Source: Thiobacillus sp. (GTDB taxonomy: Bacteria > Pseudomonadota > Gammaproteobacteria > Burkholderiales > Thiobacillaceae). From it: DNA of 64,000 nt. Location: NCBI GenBank assembly GCA_024709425.1, contig JANJWS010000031.1, forward strand, positions 1 to 64,000, in the 5' to 3' direction. Both the position numbers and the translations under genes were made by a program. How positions within the stretch are numbered: position 1 is the stretch's first letter; each line of letters begins with the position of its first letter. This document shows positions 20,291 to 30,050 of the stretch, piece after piece. Under the pieces are notes generated by a model, which did not search any database, was not told the DNA's origin, and worked only from the letters and a program-made list of their open reading frames with translations.

Positions 20291-20314
20291 TTTGCCCCTG
20301 ACACGGAGAACCCC

Positions 20315-20812
20315 ATGAAGCGCTTTTTTGTCACCCTCGCCACACTCGTGTTGCTGGCCTTCCACGGCCTCGCCCCTGCGGCCGCGCCCATTGACGATCG
20401 CGCGGCGTTGCGCGGCGTCAAATCGGGCAAGGGCGTGTTTCTCATCGACTTCACCGAGCCGCGCAAGACTGCGTTCTATCTCGACATCATCCGCGGCACC
20501 CACGCCGGTTTCCAGCGCCAGGGGGTGAAGCCCGATCTCGTCATCGTCTACATCGGCCCCACCGTGCGCTTCCTGACGCGCACGCCGGACGAGGAACTGG
20601 TGATCGACCATGATCCGAGCCTGCAGGCAATCGCGGAGCACGTGCAGGCGCTGCACGCGCTGGGCGTCCGGCAGGAGGTGTGCAGCATCGCCACGCGCGT
20701 GTTCAAGGTCGACAACGCGAACCTGCTGCCGGGGCTTTCCCTGGTCGGCGACGGCTTCATTTCGCTAATTGGCTGGCAGACGCAGGGCTACAAGCTCGTG
20801 CCATTGTTCTGA
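20315..20812 (+). CDS. Exported DsrE-family-like protein
   Basis: A 165-residue protein with a clear signal peptide ([20 protein letters not shown], cut near AAAPID). The mature part has the alternating pattern of the DsrE/DsrF fold: [26 protein letters not shown], and a C-terminal [18 protein letters not shown]. Periplasmic relatives are common in sulfur-oxidising and respiratory proteobacteria. Only one cysteine (EVCSIA) lies in the mature chain, so sulfur transfer is possible but unproven. It ends the TetR operon; miaA starts 31 bases later. Confidence 0.72.
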   Translation: MKRFFVTLATLVLLAFHGLAPAAAPIDDRAALRGVKSGKGVFLIDFTEPRKTAFYLDIIRGTHAGFQRQGVKPDLVIVYIGPTVRFLTRTPDEELVIDHDPSLQAIAEHVQALHALGVRQEVCSIATRVFKVDNANLLPGLSLVGDGFISLIGWQTQGYKLVPLF

Positions 20813-20843
20813 GCCGCGGTGCGGGCTCGGGCATAATCGCCCC

Positions 20844-21806
20844 ATGCCCGCGCCCGCGCTGCCACCTGCCGTTTTCCTGATGGGGCCCACTGCCAGCGGC
20901 AAGACCGCGCTGGCAGTGGCCCTCGCCGAACGTTTTCCGCTCGAGATCATCAGCGTCGATTCCGCGCTGGTGTACCGCGGCCTCGACATCGGCAGCGCCA
21001 AGCCGGATGCCGCGACACTGGCGTGTGCGCCGCATCACCTCATCGACATCCGCGATCCCGCCGACGCCTATTCCGCCGCCGCGTTCCGTGACGACGCGCT
21101 GCGGCTGATGGCGGACATCACCGCGCGCGACCGCGTGCCGTTTCTGGTGGGCGGCACCATGCTGTATTTCCGTGCGCTGCTGAAGGGACTGGACGACCTG
21201 CCGCGCGCCGATGCCGCCGTGCGCCGGCAGATCGAAGCGGATGCCGCCGCGCGTGGCTGGCCCGCGCTGCACGCCGAACTCGCGCAGGTCGATGCCGCAA
21301 CAGCGGCGCGGCTTGCGCCCAACGACGCGCAACGCATCGGCCGCGCGCTGGAAATTTTTCGTCTCACCGGCACGCCGATGTCGGCGCAGCTGGCGCGTGC
21401 CGAGGCCGGGTTGCCTTACCGCGTGTTGCAGCTTGCGCTCATCCCCTCCGACCGCGCCGTGCTGCACCAGCGCATCGCCACGCGCTTCGACGCCATGCTC
21501 GCCGAGGGCCTCCTCGACGAGGTGCGGCGCCTGCGTGCCGACGGACGCCTCACTGCGGATCTGCCGTCGATGCGCGCGGTCGGCTACCGCCAGGCCTGGG
21601 CGTATCTTGACGGCGCGATCACGTTGGAAGCCCTGCGCGAGCAAGGCATCGCCGCCACGCGCCAGCTCGCCAAGCGCCAGCTCACCTGGCTGCGCTCGTG
21701 GCCCGACGCGGTGATGCTGGATTGCCTGGCGGACAATCTGGAAGCGCAGGCCGCGGCGCACTTGCGCGCGCACCTGCAGGAAGCGGAAACGTTCAACCCG
21801 GCTTGA
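20844..21806 (+). CDS. miaA: tRNA dimethylallyltransferase
   Basis: A 320-residue enzyme that transfers the dimethylallyl group to A37 of tRNAs reading codons that begin with U. The nucleotide loop [11 protein letters not shown] lies at residues 14-24. It is followed by the conserved [16 protein letters not shown] and, further on, by [12 protein letters not shown]. The start at 20844 gives the normal N terminus; an earlier in-frame ATG lies inside the preceding gene. The 3' end overlaps the convergent xseA by 14 bases. In many bacteria miaA neighbours mutL or hfq, but neither is here. Confidence 0.93.
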   Translation: MPAPALPPAVFLMGPTASGKTALAVALAERFPLEIISVDSALVYRGLDIGSAKPDAATLACAPHHLIDIRDPADAYSAAAFRDDALRLMADITARDRVPFLVGGTMLYFRALLKGLDDLPRADAAVRRQIEADAAARGWPALHAELAQVDAATAARLAPNDAQRIGRALEIFRLTGTPMSAQLARAEAGLPYRVLQLALIPSDRAVLHQRIATRFDAMLAEGLLDEVRRLRADGRLTADLPSMRAVGYRQAWAYLDGAITLEALREQGIAATRQLAKRQLTWLRSWPDAVMLDCLADNLEAQAAAHLRAHLQEAETFNPA

Positions 21807-23148
21807 CCGATTCCACCCGCGTGCGTGCCGTACCCTTGCTGAAGCGGAGGTCGAGCGCGTCGCCTGCGGCGAGCGTCGCGGCGTCCTGCACCACGCTACC
21901 GTCGGCACGCAACGCGATGCTGTAGCCGCGCGCGAGCACGTTGTCCGGATTGAGGTGGGCGAGGCTGCTGGCGAAGCGGGCGAGGCTTAGCTGACGCTGC
22001 GCGAGGAGACTGGCCATGGCGCGACCGTGGCGCGCCGCCAGCGCATTCAGCAAGAACTGATGCCGTTCGATGGCGTGCGCCGGGCTCACCAGGCGCCGTC
22101 CGAGGGCTTCGATGCGTGCGCTTTCGCGTGCCAGGCGCAGGCGGTGTGCGGCGTCAAGCCGGCGCGCGCGTGCGGCCAGCCCTTCCTGCTGGCGCCGCAC
22201 CTGCTCGGCGGGATGCACCAGTCGCCGTGCCAGGTAATCCAGTTGCTGCATGCCCGCGTGCAGACGGCGCGCCATGTGCTGGCGCAGCAGTTGCCCGTGA
22301 CGTTCGAGCGCGTGCAGCAGTTCCGCGCGCACGGGGCTGGCGAGCTCGGCGGCGGCGGTGGGGGTGGGCGCGCGCAGGTCGGCGGCAAAATCCGCGAGCG
22401 TGAAATCGGTCTCGTGGCCGACGCCGCTCACAACCGGGATCGGGCTGGCGGCGATCGCGCGCGCCACCGCTTCGTCGTTGAACGCCCACAGGTCTTCCAG
22501 CGAACCGCCGCCGCGGCACACCAGCAGCACGTCGCATTCGGCCCGCTCGCCCGCGGTACGGATGGCGGCAGCGATCTGCGCGCCGGCGCCGGCGCCCTGC
22601 ACCGGTGTGGGATAGACGATCACCGGCAGCCCCGGCATGCGCCGCGCCAGCGCAGTCAGTACATCATGCAGCGCGGCGGCCTGCGGTGAGGTGACGACAC
22701 CGAGCCGGCGCGGGAAGCGGGGCAGGGGGCGCTTCTTTGCCGGGTCGAACAGGCCTTCCGCCTCCAGCTTCGCCTTCAGCTTGAGAAAGGCCTCGTACAG
22801 GCGCCCGGCACCCGCGCGGCGGATCTGCTCGACGCCGAGCTGGAATTCGCCGCGCGCTTCGTACAGCGAGGGCAGGGCGCGTACCTCGACGTGGTCGCCA
22901 TTGGCCGGGGTGAAGTCGACGAACTGGTTGCGGCCACGGAACATCACGCAGCGCACCTGCGCGGCGGCGTCCTTGATGGCGAAATACCAGTGGCCGGAGG
23001 CGGCGCGAGTGAAATTGGACACTTCGCCCTCCACCCACAGCAGCGGCAACTGCGACTCCAGCGCGCGGCGCGCCATGCGGTTGAGTTCGCTCACCGTGAG
23101 CACCGGAAGGGTGGATTCGCGCTCCGGAACGTCGTCGAAAAGGTCCAT
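21793..23148 (-). CDS. xseA: Exodeoxyribonuclease VII large subunit
   Basis: A 451-residue nuclease subunit. An N-terminal OB-fold region spans about residues 10-105 ([26 protein letters not shown]). The catalytic core contains [45 protein letters not shown] and [11 protein letters not shown] long coiled segment follows, ending in [10 protein letters not shown]. The small subunit gene xseB is not in the window. The start at 23148 (MDLFDDVP) is preferred; an ATG at 23196 would add 16 residues without a better ribosome site. It overlaps convergent miaA by 14 bases. Confidence 0.9.
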   Translation of the reverse strand: MDLFDDVPERESTLPVLTVSELNRMARRALESQLPLLWVEGEVSNFTRAASGHWYFAIKDAAAQVRCVMFRGRNQFVDFTPANGDHVEVRALPSLYEARGEFQLGVEQIRRAGAGRLYEAFLKLKAKLEAEGLFDPAKKRPLPRFPRRLGVVTSPQAAALHDVLTALARRMPGLPVIVYPTPVQGAGAGAQIAAAIRTAGERAECDVLLVCRGGGSLEDLWAFNDEAVARAIAASPIPVVSGVGHETDFTLADFAADLRAPTPTAAAELASPVRAELLHALERHGQLLRQHMARRLHAGMQQLDYLARRLVHPAEQVRRQQEGLAARARRLDAAHRLRLARESARIEALGRRLVSPAHAIERHQFLLNALAARHGRAMASLLAQRQLSLARFASSLAHLNPDNVLARGYSIALRADGSVVQDAATLAAGDALDLRFSKGTARTRVESVKPG

Positions 23149-23249
23149 GGGCCGAGGATAACGGAGTTGCGCGCCGGCCGTTTCATGCACAGTCATGCAG
23201 ATATCATAAAAAAACCGGCAATCCCCTATTGACGTCCCCTATATTTGCG

Positions 23250-23272
23250 TATCTATATGATAAATATAGATA
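23250..23272. promoter_or_regulatory. AT-rich inverted repeat, possible operator upstream of exbB
   Basis: Perfect 8-base arms TATCTATA (23250-23257) and TATAGATA (23265-23272) are separated by 7 bases. Two GATAAA units also occur as a direct repeat across the site. exbB/exbD genes are often iron-regulated by Fur, whose boxes are built from GATAAT-like hexamers, so this is a candidate. The match to a full Fur box is imperfect and the assignment is tentative. Confidence 0.35.
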
Positions 23273-23358
23273 AAACGTATTGTCTAGTTTTTGGGCCAAA
23301 GTGGAAAACCCTTGCGGGGCGGGCGCTTAGGGATTGACCCAGGCAGTTTCTCACAGAC

Positions 23359-23381
23359 TTATCCACATGAATTGTGGAGAA
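23359..23381. other. Inverted pair of DnaA-box-like sequences
   Basis: TTATCCACA at 23359-23367 matches the DnaA-box consensus exactly. TGTGGAGAA at 23373-23381 is, on the other strand, TTCTCCACA, a one-mismatch box. The two face each other across 5 bases. They lie 60-90 bases downstream of the AT-rich block in the same spacer. There is no dnaA, dnaN, gyrB or parAB gene nearby, so this is unlikely to be the chromosomal origin. Confidence 0.4.
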
Positions 23382-23484
23382 CTCTCGAAAGTATTGGTGG
23401 CCCGCCGCTTTCGCTGCGACGCTTGCCCAAACCCGAGCGTGAGCGCTACATTTCACACCTTGTGTTCATCGGGAGTGGAATCCA

Positions 23485-24090
23485 GTGCTTGCCATCATCG
23501 AGGCGGCCGGTTGGCCGATCTGGCCGTTGATCCTGGCGTCGATCATTGCCGTGGCCATCATCATCGAGCGTGTCTACAGCCTGCGCAGTGGGGAGGTCGC
23601 ACCGGCTGGCCTGCTCGCCGAGACCGTCAAGTCCTATCAGGAGCGCGGCGTCACCACCGAACTGCTTGCCCGGCTGACCGAGAGTTCGTCGCTGGGACGC
23701 ATCTTCGCCACGGCGCTGAAGAATGCGCACAACTCGCGCGAGGTAATGAAAGAATCCATCGAGGAATCCGGCCGCGCCGTCACGCACGACCTCGACCGTT
23801 TCCTGACCTCACTCGGTACCATCGCCAGCATGGCACCGCTGCTCGGCCTGCTCGGCACCGTGATCGGCATGATCGAGATCTTCGGCGCGCAGACGGCGAC
23901 CGGCACCAACCCCGGCCAGCTCGCCCACGGCATTTCGATCGCCCTTTACAACACCGCTTTCGGTCTCATCGTTGCCATTCCGGCGATGATCTTCTACCGC
24001 TACTTCCGCGCCAAGGTGGAGCGCCTGGTGGTCGACATGGAACAGCAGGCGGTCAAGCTTGTCGAGATCGTCCACGGTGAGCGGAAATAA
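23485..24090 (+). CDS. exbB: ExbB/MotA/TolQ-type proton-channel subunit
   Basis: A 201-residue inner-membrane protein. The first helix is at about residues 8-28. Two further helices (around 110-135 and 150-175) contain the conserved SMAPLLGLLGTVIGMIEIF and ISIALYNTAFGLIVAIPAM. With ExbD it uses the proton gradient to power TonB (or Tol) at the outer membrane. The start is a GTG at 23485 with GGGAG nine bases upstream. exbD follows after 2 bases. No tonB gene is linked here, although a TonB-type receptor occurs at 5705. Confidence 0.88.
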   Translation: MLAIIEAAGWPIWPLILASIIAVAIIIERVYSLRSGEVAPAGLLAETVKSYQERGVTTELLARLTESSSLGRIFATALKNAHNSREVMKESIEESGRAVTHDLDRFLTSLGTIASMAPLLGLLGTVIGMIEIFGAQTATGTNPGQLAHGISIALYNTAFGLIVAIPAMIFYRYFRAKVERLVVDMEQQAVKLVEIVHGERK

Positions 24091-24092
24091 GC

Positions 24093-24509
24093 ATGAATTT
24101 CAGAAAGGGACGCCGCGAGGATTACCCGGAAATCAACCTGATTCCGTTCATCGACATCCTGCTGGTCATCGTCATCTTTCTCGCGGTCACGACCACCTAT
24201 GCGCGCTTTGCGGAACTGAAGATCAACCTACCCACCAGCACGGCCGAGCAGACCCCGACCCAGCCGAAGCGGATCGACGTGGCCGTGGCCGAGGACGGCC
24301 GCTATCAGGTCGATAACCAGCCGCTCGGCGATGCCAATGTCGACGCGCTGGCCAGTGCGCTGCAGACCGCTGCCGCCAACCAGAAAGACCCGGTGATCGT
24401 CATCAACGCCGACGCGCGGGCCACCCACCAGGCGGTCGTGAACGTGATGGAAGCGGCGCGCCGTGTCGGGCTGGCACGCATCACCTTTGCCACCCAGACG
24501 GCTCAGTAA
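24093..24509 (+). CDS. exbD: ExbD/TolR-type energy-transduction protein
   Basis: A 138-residue protein with one N-terminal membrane helix carrying the proton-translocating Asp in EINLIPFIDILLVIVIFL. A periplasmic domain of about 90 residues follows (VNVMEAARRVGLARITFATQ at the end). It works with ExbB, encoded 2 bases upstream. In betaproteobacteria this pair commonly leads the lpxK-kdsB row, as here. Whether it serves TonB or Tol cannot be decided from sequence alone, but the absence of tolA/tolB/pal nearby favours TonB. Confidence 0.88.
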   Translation: MNFRKGRREDYPEINLIPFIDILLVIVIFLAVTTTYARFAELKINLPTSTAEQTPTQPKRIDVAVAEDGRYQVDNQPLGDANVDALASALQTAAANQKDPVIVINADARATHQAVVNVMEAARRVGLARITFATQTAQ

Positions 24510-24519
24510 GCTTCTGTCC

Positions 24520-25503
24520 ATGTTGTCTCCCCAGCGGCTATGGGCGCGCACCGGTGCGCCCAACCTGCTGTTGCTTCCGTTTTCCGCCGTATTCGTGCTC
24601 GTCTCGGCGTTGCGTCGCCTGGCCTATCGGCGTGGCTGGTGGCGCGCGTTCGCCGTCGGCGTGCCGGTCGTGGTGGTGGGTAACATCACGGCCGGCGGCA
24701 GCGGCAAGACGCCACTGGTGATCTGGCTGGTGAACCATCTGCGCGCGGGTGGTCGCCGGCCTGGCGTCATCAGCCGGGGCTACGGTGGGGCCGTGCACGG
24801 CCGCTGCGCCGAGGTGGCGCCCGATAGCCCGCCGGCCGAGGTCGGCGACGAGCCATTGCTGATCCGGCTCAAGACCGGTGCGCCGGTGGTGGTCGGACGC
24901 GACCGCGTGGCCGCGGCGCGTACCTTGCTCGCACGTCATCCGGGTGTCGACGTGATCGTCACGGACGATGGACTGCAGCATTACCGCCTGCGGCGCGACG
25001 TCGAGATCGCGGTGGTGGATGCGGCCAGCGGCTTCGGCAACGGCTGGCCGCTGCCGGCGGGCCCCTTGCGAGAGCCGCGTGCGCGACTGCGTCAGGTCGA
25101 TGCGGTGGTGCAGGTGGTGCGGCCGGGTGCGCAGGCGCGCGAATTGCCCGCCTGGCGCGCCGACTTCGCTGCCGGCCGTGCGTGGCGACTGTGCCAGCCG
25201 GGCGAACGCCGAGCCCTCGAGGATCTGCCTCCCGGCGAGTGGCTGGCCGTCACCGGGATCGGCCGTCCGCAGGGTTTCTTCGACCTGCTCACCGCACAGC
25301 GGCTGCGGTTCGTCCCGCGTGCCTTCCCCGATCATCACGCCTTTACACCGGCGGATCTGCCCGTCGACGGGCGGGTGCTGATGACGGAGAAAGACGCGGT
25401 AAAATGCCGGAGTTTTGCGGGTGCGGATTGGTGGGCGGTGGAACTCGAAGTCGCCCCCGAGCCCGGATTCGTCGATTGGCTGGATGCGCGAATTCCACGA
25501 TAA
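24520..25503 (+). CDS. lpxK: Tetraacyldisaccharide 4'-kinase (lipid A)
   Basis: A 327-residue membrane-associated kinase that phosphorylates the lipid A disaccharide precursor at the 4' position. The N-terminal helix (LLLLPFSAVFVLVSALRRLA) anchors it. Walker A is GNITAGGSGKTP. GDEPLLI and TDDGLQHYRLRRDVEI are typical of LpxK, as is the C-terminal TEKDAVKC. The ATG at 24520 begins 10 bases after exbD, in an arrangement known in betaproteobacteria. No ribosome-binding site is obvious, so coupling to exbD is likely. Confidence 0.92.
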   Translation: MLSPQRLWARTGAPNLLLLPFSAVFVLVSALRRLAYRRGWWRAFAVGVPVVVVGNITAGGSGKTPLVIWLVNHLRAGGRRPGVISRGYGGAVHGRCAEVAPDSPPAEVGDEPLLIRLKTGAPVVVGRDRVAAARTLLARHPGVDVIVTDDGLQHYRLRRDVEIAVVDAASGFGNGWPLPAGPLREPRARLRQVDAVVQVVRPGAQARELPAWRADFAAGRAWRLCQPGERRALEDLPPGEWLAVTGIGRPQGFFDLLTAQRLRFVPRAFPDHHAFTPADLPVDGRVLMTEKDAVKCRSFAGADWWAVELEVAPEPGFVDWLDARIPR

Positions 25504-25536
25504 GCATTAGGGCGCGTCGGGATGAGGGGGAACGCA

Positions 25537-26643
25537 ATGCAGGCTTCTGACTGGACGGATCGCCGTCATCCCTGCCGCTGGATGGCGGAGGGCGACGAGG
25601 CGGGTTTCTGGATGCCTGACCGCGCGGAAATCGTCACCCAGTTCTTTACGCGTTACCTCTTCTTCTCGCTGGCGGTCATCTATTTCTCCACGCTCGATGC
25701 CGTGCCGTCGGCCTTCCTGAGCGTCGAGCAACTCCTGTTGGCGCTCGCGCTCTATTTCATGGTCAATTCCTGGTTCTTCTACCAGGCCTTGCGCGGGATC
25801 AATCTGCTGAAGATCCGCAGTGCGATGATGGCTGACCTCGTCATCGTCACCGTGTGCGTCATCCACGACCCCAACCCGATCCCGCCTTCGGCGCTGGCCT
25901 TCCTCATGGTGCTGCTCGGCAACGGCATGCGCTACGGCATGCGGCTGTTCGCCGAGGTCCTCGGCGGCGCCTTTCTCGGCATGGCCGTCGCGTTTGCGTT
26001 CCGCTACCGCATCGGTGGCTTCGCGGTGGGGGCCGGCGACGTGTTCTTCGGCGTGTTCTGGGTCACGCTGGCTGTCTACGCGTACATCCTCATGGGACGC
26101 ATCGAAGGGCAGCGGCGCCAGCTCGACTACCGCAGCCGCTTCGACAGCCTGACTGGCCTGCTCAACCGCCACGGCCTGTTGGCGGCGTCGGAGCAAATCC
26201 TCGATCCAGGCGATCGCAGCCTGCCGGCTACCGTGCTGTTCGCCGACCTCAACCAGTTCAAGGCAATCAACGACCGCTATGGCCATGGCGTCGGTGACCG
26301 CGTGCTGGCGGAGTTCGCCCGCATCTTCAGCGAATCGGCGGAGATGGGCGTGTGCGGGCGATGGGGCGGCGACGAGTTCGTCGCCTTGCTGCCGGAACGT
26401 GACACCGCCGCCATGCGGCAGGTCTTCGAGCGCATCGAGGCGCGCACCGAGGCGTGGAGCCAAAGCAACGGCCTGCCCATGAAGGTGAGCCTCGGCGTCG
26501 CCCATGCGCCCCGCGACGGCCATGACTTGGCGACACTGCTGTCCGTCGCCGATATTCGCCTTTATCAGAGCAAATCCGAGCAGCCCGAGCCGGCTGTCCC
26601 ACCGTTCCAAAGGACCCTCGCGAATGAACCCGAAGCTACTTGA
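25537..26643 (+). CDS. Membrane-anchored GGDEF protein (putative diguanylate cyclase)
   Basis: A 368-residue protein with about six membrane helices (residues 35-185) and no recognised sensor domain, followed by a GGDEF domain. The active-site signature WGGDEF is intact, and the substrate-side motifs [20 protein letters not shown] are present. No RxxD inhibitory site is found at the usual place (the residues read SAEMGVCG), so product inhibition through that site is not expected. The start at 25537 follows a GGGGGAA site; an ATG 15 bases earlier is also in frame. It separates lpxK from the trm112-like gene and overlaps the latter by 20 bases. Confidence 0.82.
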   Translation: MQASDWTDRRHPCRWMAEGDEAGFWMPDRAEIVTQFFTRYLFFSLAVIYFSTLDAVPSAFLSVEQLLLALALYFMVNSWFFYQALRGINLLKIRSAMMADLVIVTVCVIHDPNPIPPSALAFLMVLLGNGMRYGMRLFAEVLGGAFLGMAVAFAFRYRIGGFAVGAGDVFFGVFWVTLAVYAYILMGRIEGQRRQLDYRSRFDSLTGLLNRHGLLAASEQILDPGDRSLPATVLFADLNQFKAINDRYGHGVGDRVLAEFARIFSESAEMGVCGRWGGDEFVALLPERDTAAMRQVFERIEARTEAWSQSNGLPMKVSLGVAHAPRDGHDLATLLSVADIRLYQSKSEQPEPAVPPFQRTLANEPEAT

Positions 26644-26809
26644 AATCCTTGTCTGCCCTGTGTGCAAGAGCCCGCTGGAATGGAAGAAATCCGCCCGTGA
26701 GCTAATCTGTCACGCCTGCCGGCTGGCCTATCCGATCCGTGACGACATCCCTGTGATGCTGCCGGAGGAGGCGCGTCCGCTGGAGCCCGGCGAGATTCAC
26801 GCCCAGTAG
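26624..26809 (+). CDS. Trm112-like zinc-ribbon protein (YcaR family)
   Basis: A 61-residue protein with two cysteine pairs (CPVC at residues 11-14 and CHAC near 29-32) and the family pattern [14 protein letters not shown]...[13 protein letters not shown]. In eukaryotes and archaea Trm112 activates methyltransferases; bacterial YcaR proteins are usually encoded between lpxK and kdsB, as here. Its start lies inside the end of the GGDEF gene (20-base overlap), implying coupled translation. The cellular role in bacteria is not well settled. Confidence 0.88.
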   Translation: MNPKLLEILVCPVCKSPLEWKKSARELICHACRLAYPIRDDIPVMLPEEARPLEPGEIHAQ

Positions 26810-26819
26810 GGTCGGGCAC

Positions 26820-27587
26820 ATGCAATTTCGTGTTGTCATTCCGGCGCGTTACGCGTCCAGCCGCCTGCCCGGCAAACCGCTGGCCGACATCGGTGGCCGT
26901 TCCATGGTGTTGCGGGTGCTCGACCGCGCGCTGGCTGCCGGTGCCGAGTCCGTCATCGTCGCGACTGACGATTCACGCGTGCAGCAGGCGGTCGAGGCCG
27001 CCGGGCACCAGGCGCTGATGACTTCGCCGGAACACCAGTCTGGCACCGAGCGCCTGGTGGAAGTGGTGGAGGCGCTCGGCTGGCCGGACGATGCGCTGGT
27101 GGTCAACGTACAGGGGGACGAGCCGCTGATCGATCCCGGACTGATTCGCGAGGCAGCACGTCGGCTGGTGCTGCACCCGGAAGCCGTGATGGCGACCCTG
27201 GCGCATCCGATCCATGACCCTGCCGATTTCGTCAATCCCAATGTGGTCAAGGTGGTCGCCGACGAAGCCGGGTATGCCCTGTATTTCAGCCGCGCGCCCA
27301 TCCCGTGGCCGCGCGACGCATTTGCCGCGGGCCAGCCGATGCCCCACGAACTCGGCGCCCTGCGCCACATCGGACTCTACGCCTACCGCGCCGGGTTCCT
27401 GCGTACCTACGCCGGCCTCGCGTCCTCACCCTTGGAGCGCCACGAGATGCTGGAGCAACTGCGTGTGCTGTGGCACGGCCATCGCATCAGTCTGGGCCTG
27501 GCTGCAAGCGCCCCGGCGCCTGGCGTCGACACGCCCGAGGATCTCGAACGCGTCCGCTGCCTGCTTGCCGCAGGTGGGGAAGTTTGA
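26820..27587 (+). CDS. kdsB: 3-deoxy-manno-octulosonate cytidylyltransferase (CMP-Kdo synthetase)
   Basis: A 255-residue nucleotidyltransferase that activates Kdo with CTP for the lipopolysaccharide inner core. The N-terminal motif [14 protein letters not shown] is diagnostic, followed by [12 protein letters not shown] and [12 protein letters not shown]. The gene begins 10 bases after the Trm112-like gene and belongs to the same LPS-linked row as lpxK. Length is normal. A 100-base AT-rich gap separates it from adk, where a new promoter is likely. Confidence 0.94.
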   Translation: MQFRVVIPARYASSRLPGKPLADIGGRSMVLRVLDRALAAGAESVIVATDDSRVQQAVEAAGHQALMTSPEHQSGTERLVEVVEALGWPDDALVVNVQGDEPLIDPGLIREAARRLVLHPEAVMATLAHPIHDPADFVNPNVVKVVADEAGYALYFSRAPIPWPRDAFAAGQPMPHELGALRHIGLYAYRAGFLRTYAGLASSPLERHEMLEQLRVLWHGHRISLGLAASAPAPGVDTPEDLERVRCLLAAGGEV

Positions 27588-27645
27588 GTTGCATGAATCG
27601 CCGAATAAAAAATTTTAAGTGTTGCGAAGACTGGGCATGGCTTAG

Positions 27646-28341
<696 letters not shown>

Positions 28342-28348
28342 TCGGACG

Positions 28349-28714
28349 ATGCCGCGGACGATCACTCCCATGACCGACACCGAACGCTGGGTCGTCCAGC
28401 AGGCGGTGAACGAGCGTTATGGCCGGGAGATCGACATGCAGGACGTGGAGACGGAGATCCGTCTCTACCCGGAGGACCGTGAACTGACGTTGTGCCCGGG
28501 GTTCTACTGGAAAGAGGACGGCTGCCATTTCGTGCTCTCCAAGACCGGGGACACCCGTTATCGCAGCATGTTCTTCTACCGCGTGCGCGATCGTTTCGCG
28601 ACCGGCCGCGAGGAATACGACGATATCGGCGACTGCGTCACCACCCTGCTGAAAATGCAGGCGGACGAGGAAGCCAAGCGGCTCGCCGAGCAGGAAGCAT
28701 CCGGCACGAGCTGA
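28349..28714 (+). CDS. Conserved-looking hypothetical protein downstream of adk
   Basis: A 121-residue soluble acidic protein starting 7 bases after adk, so probably co-transcribed with it. The centre reads ELTLCPGFYWKEDGCHFVLS, and the C terminus is a charged helix (KMQADEEAKRLAEQEA). Two cysteines and several Trp/Tyr residues are spread over the first two thirds. I recognise no domain. The start may be the Met seven residues on. A good rho-independent terminator follows directly, marking the end of this transcript. Confidence 0.6.
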   Translation: MPRTITPMTDTERWVVQQAVNERYGREIDMQDVETEIRLYPEDRELTLCPGFYWKEDGCHFVLSKTGDTRYRSMFFYRVRDRFATGREEYDDIGDCVTTLLKMQADEEAKRLAEQEASGTS

Positions 28715-28723
28715 ATTTTCGAG

Positions 28724-28748
28724 AGCCAGCGGCGTCGCTGGCTTTTTG
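28724..28748 (+). terminator. Rho-independent terminator after the adk operon
   Basis: An 8-bp stem AGCCAGCG / CGCTGGCT closes on a four-base loop (GCGT) and is followed by a run of five T. It begins 10 bases after the stop of the 121-residue protein and precedes the ribosome-binding site of pfp, so pfp needs its own promoter or read-through. Confidence 0.8.
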
Positions 28749-28785
28749 TTTGACGATTTTTTGAGTTGTACCAGGAGATAAACCC

Positions 28786-30042
28786 ATGGCGAAAAAAATG
28801 AACGCCTTTTATGCACAATCCGGCGGCGTGACCGCGGTCATCAACGCCTCGGCCTGCGGCGTGATCGAAACCGCGCGCAAGCACAAGGACAAAATCGGCA
28901 AGGTCTACGCCGGCCGTAACGGCATCATCGGCGCGCTGACCGAAGACCTGATCGACACCACCAAGGAATCCGCTACCGCCATCGCCGCGTTGCGCAGCAC
29001 GCCGTCCGGCGCGTTCGGTTCCTGCCGCTTCAAGCTGAAATCGCTGGAAGCCAACAAACGCGAATACGAGCGCCTGATCGAGGTGTTCAAGGCGCACAAC
29101 ATCGGCTACTTCTTCTACAACGGCGGCGGCGATTCCGCCGACACCTGCTTCAAGGTCAGCCAGCTGTCCGAGCAGATGGGCTATCCGATCCAGGCCATCC
29201 ACGTGCCGAAGACGGTCGACAACGACCTGCCGATCACCGACTGCTGCCCGGGTTTTGGTTCGGTCGCCAAGTACATCGCCGTGTCCACGCTGGAAGCCAG
29301 CTTCGACGTGCGCTCGATGGCCAAGACCTCGACCAAGGTGTTCGTACTCGAAGTGATGGGCCGCCACGCGGGCTGGATCGCTGCTGCCGGCGGCCTGGTC
29401 GAGGACCAGGGCATTCCGGTCGTGATCCTGTTTCCGGAAATCGAATTCGACCAGAAGAAATTCCTCGCCCGCGTCGACAAGCTGGTGAAGGAACATGGCT
29501 ATTGCACGGTCGTCGTGTCCGAAGGCTGCCACTACCCGGACGGCCGCTTCCTCGCCGAGCAGGGCACGCGTGACGCCTTCGGCCATGCCCAGCTGGGCGG
29601 TGCCGCGCCGGTGGTCGCCAACATGATCAAGGATGCGCTCGGACACAAGTTCCACTGGGCCGTCGCCGACTACCTGCAGCGCGCCGGACGCCACATCGCC
29701 TCCAAGACCGACGTCAAGCAGGCGTATGAACTCGGCAAGAAGGCGGTCGAGCTCGCACTCAAGGGCCACAACTCGGTGATGCCCACGGTCGACCGTCTCT
29801 CCGACGCCCCCTACAAGTACAAGATCGGTATGGCCGACCTGAAGGATGTCGCCAACGTCGAGAAGTTCATGCCGCGTGACTTCATCACCAAGGATGGCTT
29901 CGGTATCACGCCCAAGTGCAAGCGTTATCTGACCCCACTGATCCAGGGCGAGGACTATCCGAAGTACAAGGATGGCCTGCCGGTGTACGTGACGCTGAAG
30001 AACGTGGCCGTGGCGAAGAAGTTGCCGACGTTCAAGCTCTGA
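28786..30042 (+). CDS. pfp: Pyrophosphate-dependent 6-phosphofructokinase
   Basis: A 418-residue enzyme for the reversible phosphorylation of fructose 6-phosphate with PPi. GGGDSAD at residues 113-119 carries Asp116 where ATP-dependent enzymes have Gly, the residue associated with PPi use. PKTVDND (141-147) holds the catalytic base, and EVMGRHAGW is conserved. The start has a strong AGGAG site. In methanotrophs and some autotrophic betaproteobacteria this gene is linked to an H+-pyrophosphatase, as here (hppA 403 bases on), pointing to a PPi economy tied to sugar-phosphate or Calvin-cycle flux. Confidence 0.92.
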   Translation: MAKKMNAFYAQSGGVTAVINASACGVIETARKHKDKIGKVYAGRNGIIGALTEDLIDTTKESATAIAALRSTPSGAFGSCRFKLKSLEANKREYERLIEVFKAHNIGYFFYNGGGDSADTCFKVSQLSEQMGYPIQAIHVPKTVDNDLPITDCCPGFGSVAKYIAVSTLEASFDVRSMAKTSTKVFVLEVMGRHAGWIAAAGGLVEDQGIPVVILFPEIEFDQKKFLARVDKLVKEHGYCTVVVSEGCHYPDGRFLAEQGTRDAFGHAQLGGAAPVVANMIKDALGHKFHWAVADYLQRAGRHIASKTDVKQAYELGKKAVELALKGHNSVMPTVDRLSDAPYKYKIGMADLKDVANVEKFMPRDFITKDGFGITPKCKRYLTPLIQGEDYPKYKDGLPVYVTLKNVAVAKKLPTFKL

Positions 30043-30050
30043 GGAGGAGA

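Larger units (their letters stand above)
23149..23484. other. 336-base non-coding spacer between xseA and exbB
   Basis: Divergent starts flank this stretch, so promoters for both genes should lie here. The part at 23210-23300 is markedly AT-rich against its surroundings and holds a perfect short inverted repeat. Further on is an inverted pair of DnaA-box-like sequences (both listed separately). A possible -35 (TTGACG, 23229-23234) precedes the AT-rich repeat. No convincing protein-coding frame was found; the frames that cross it run into exbB in the wrong register. Confidence 0.6.
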
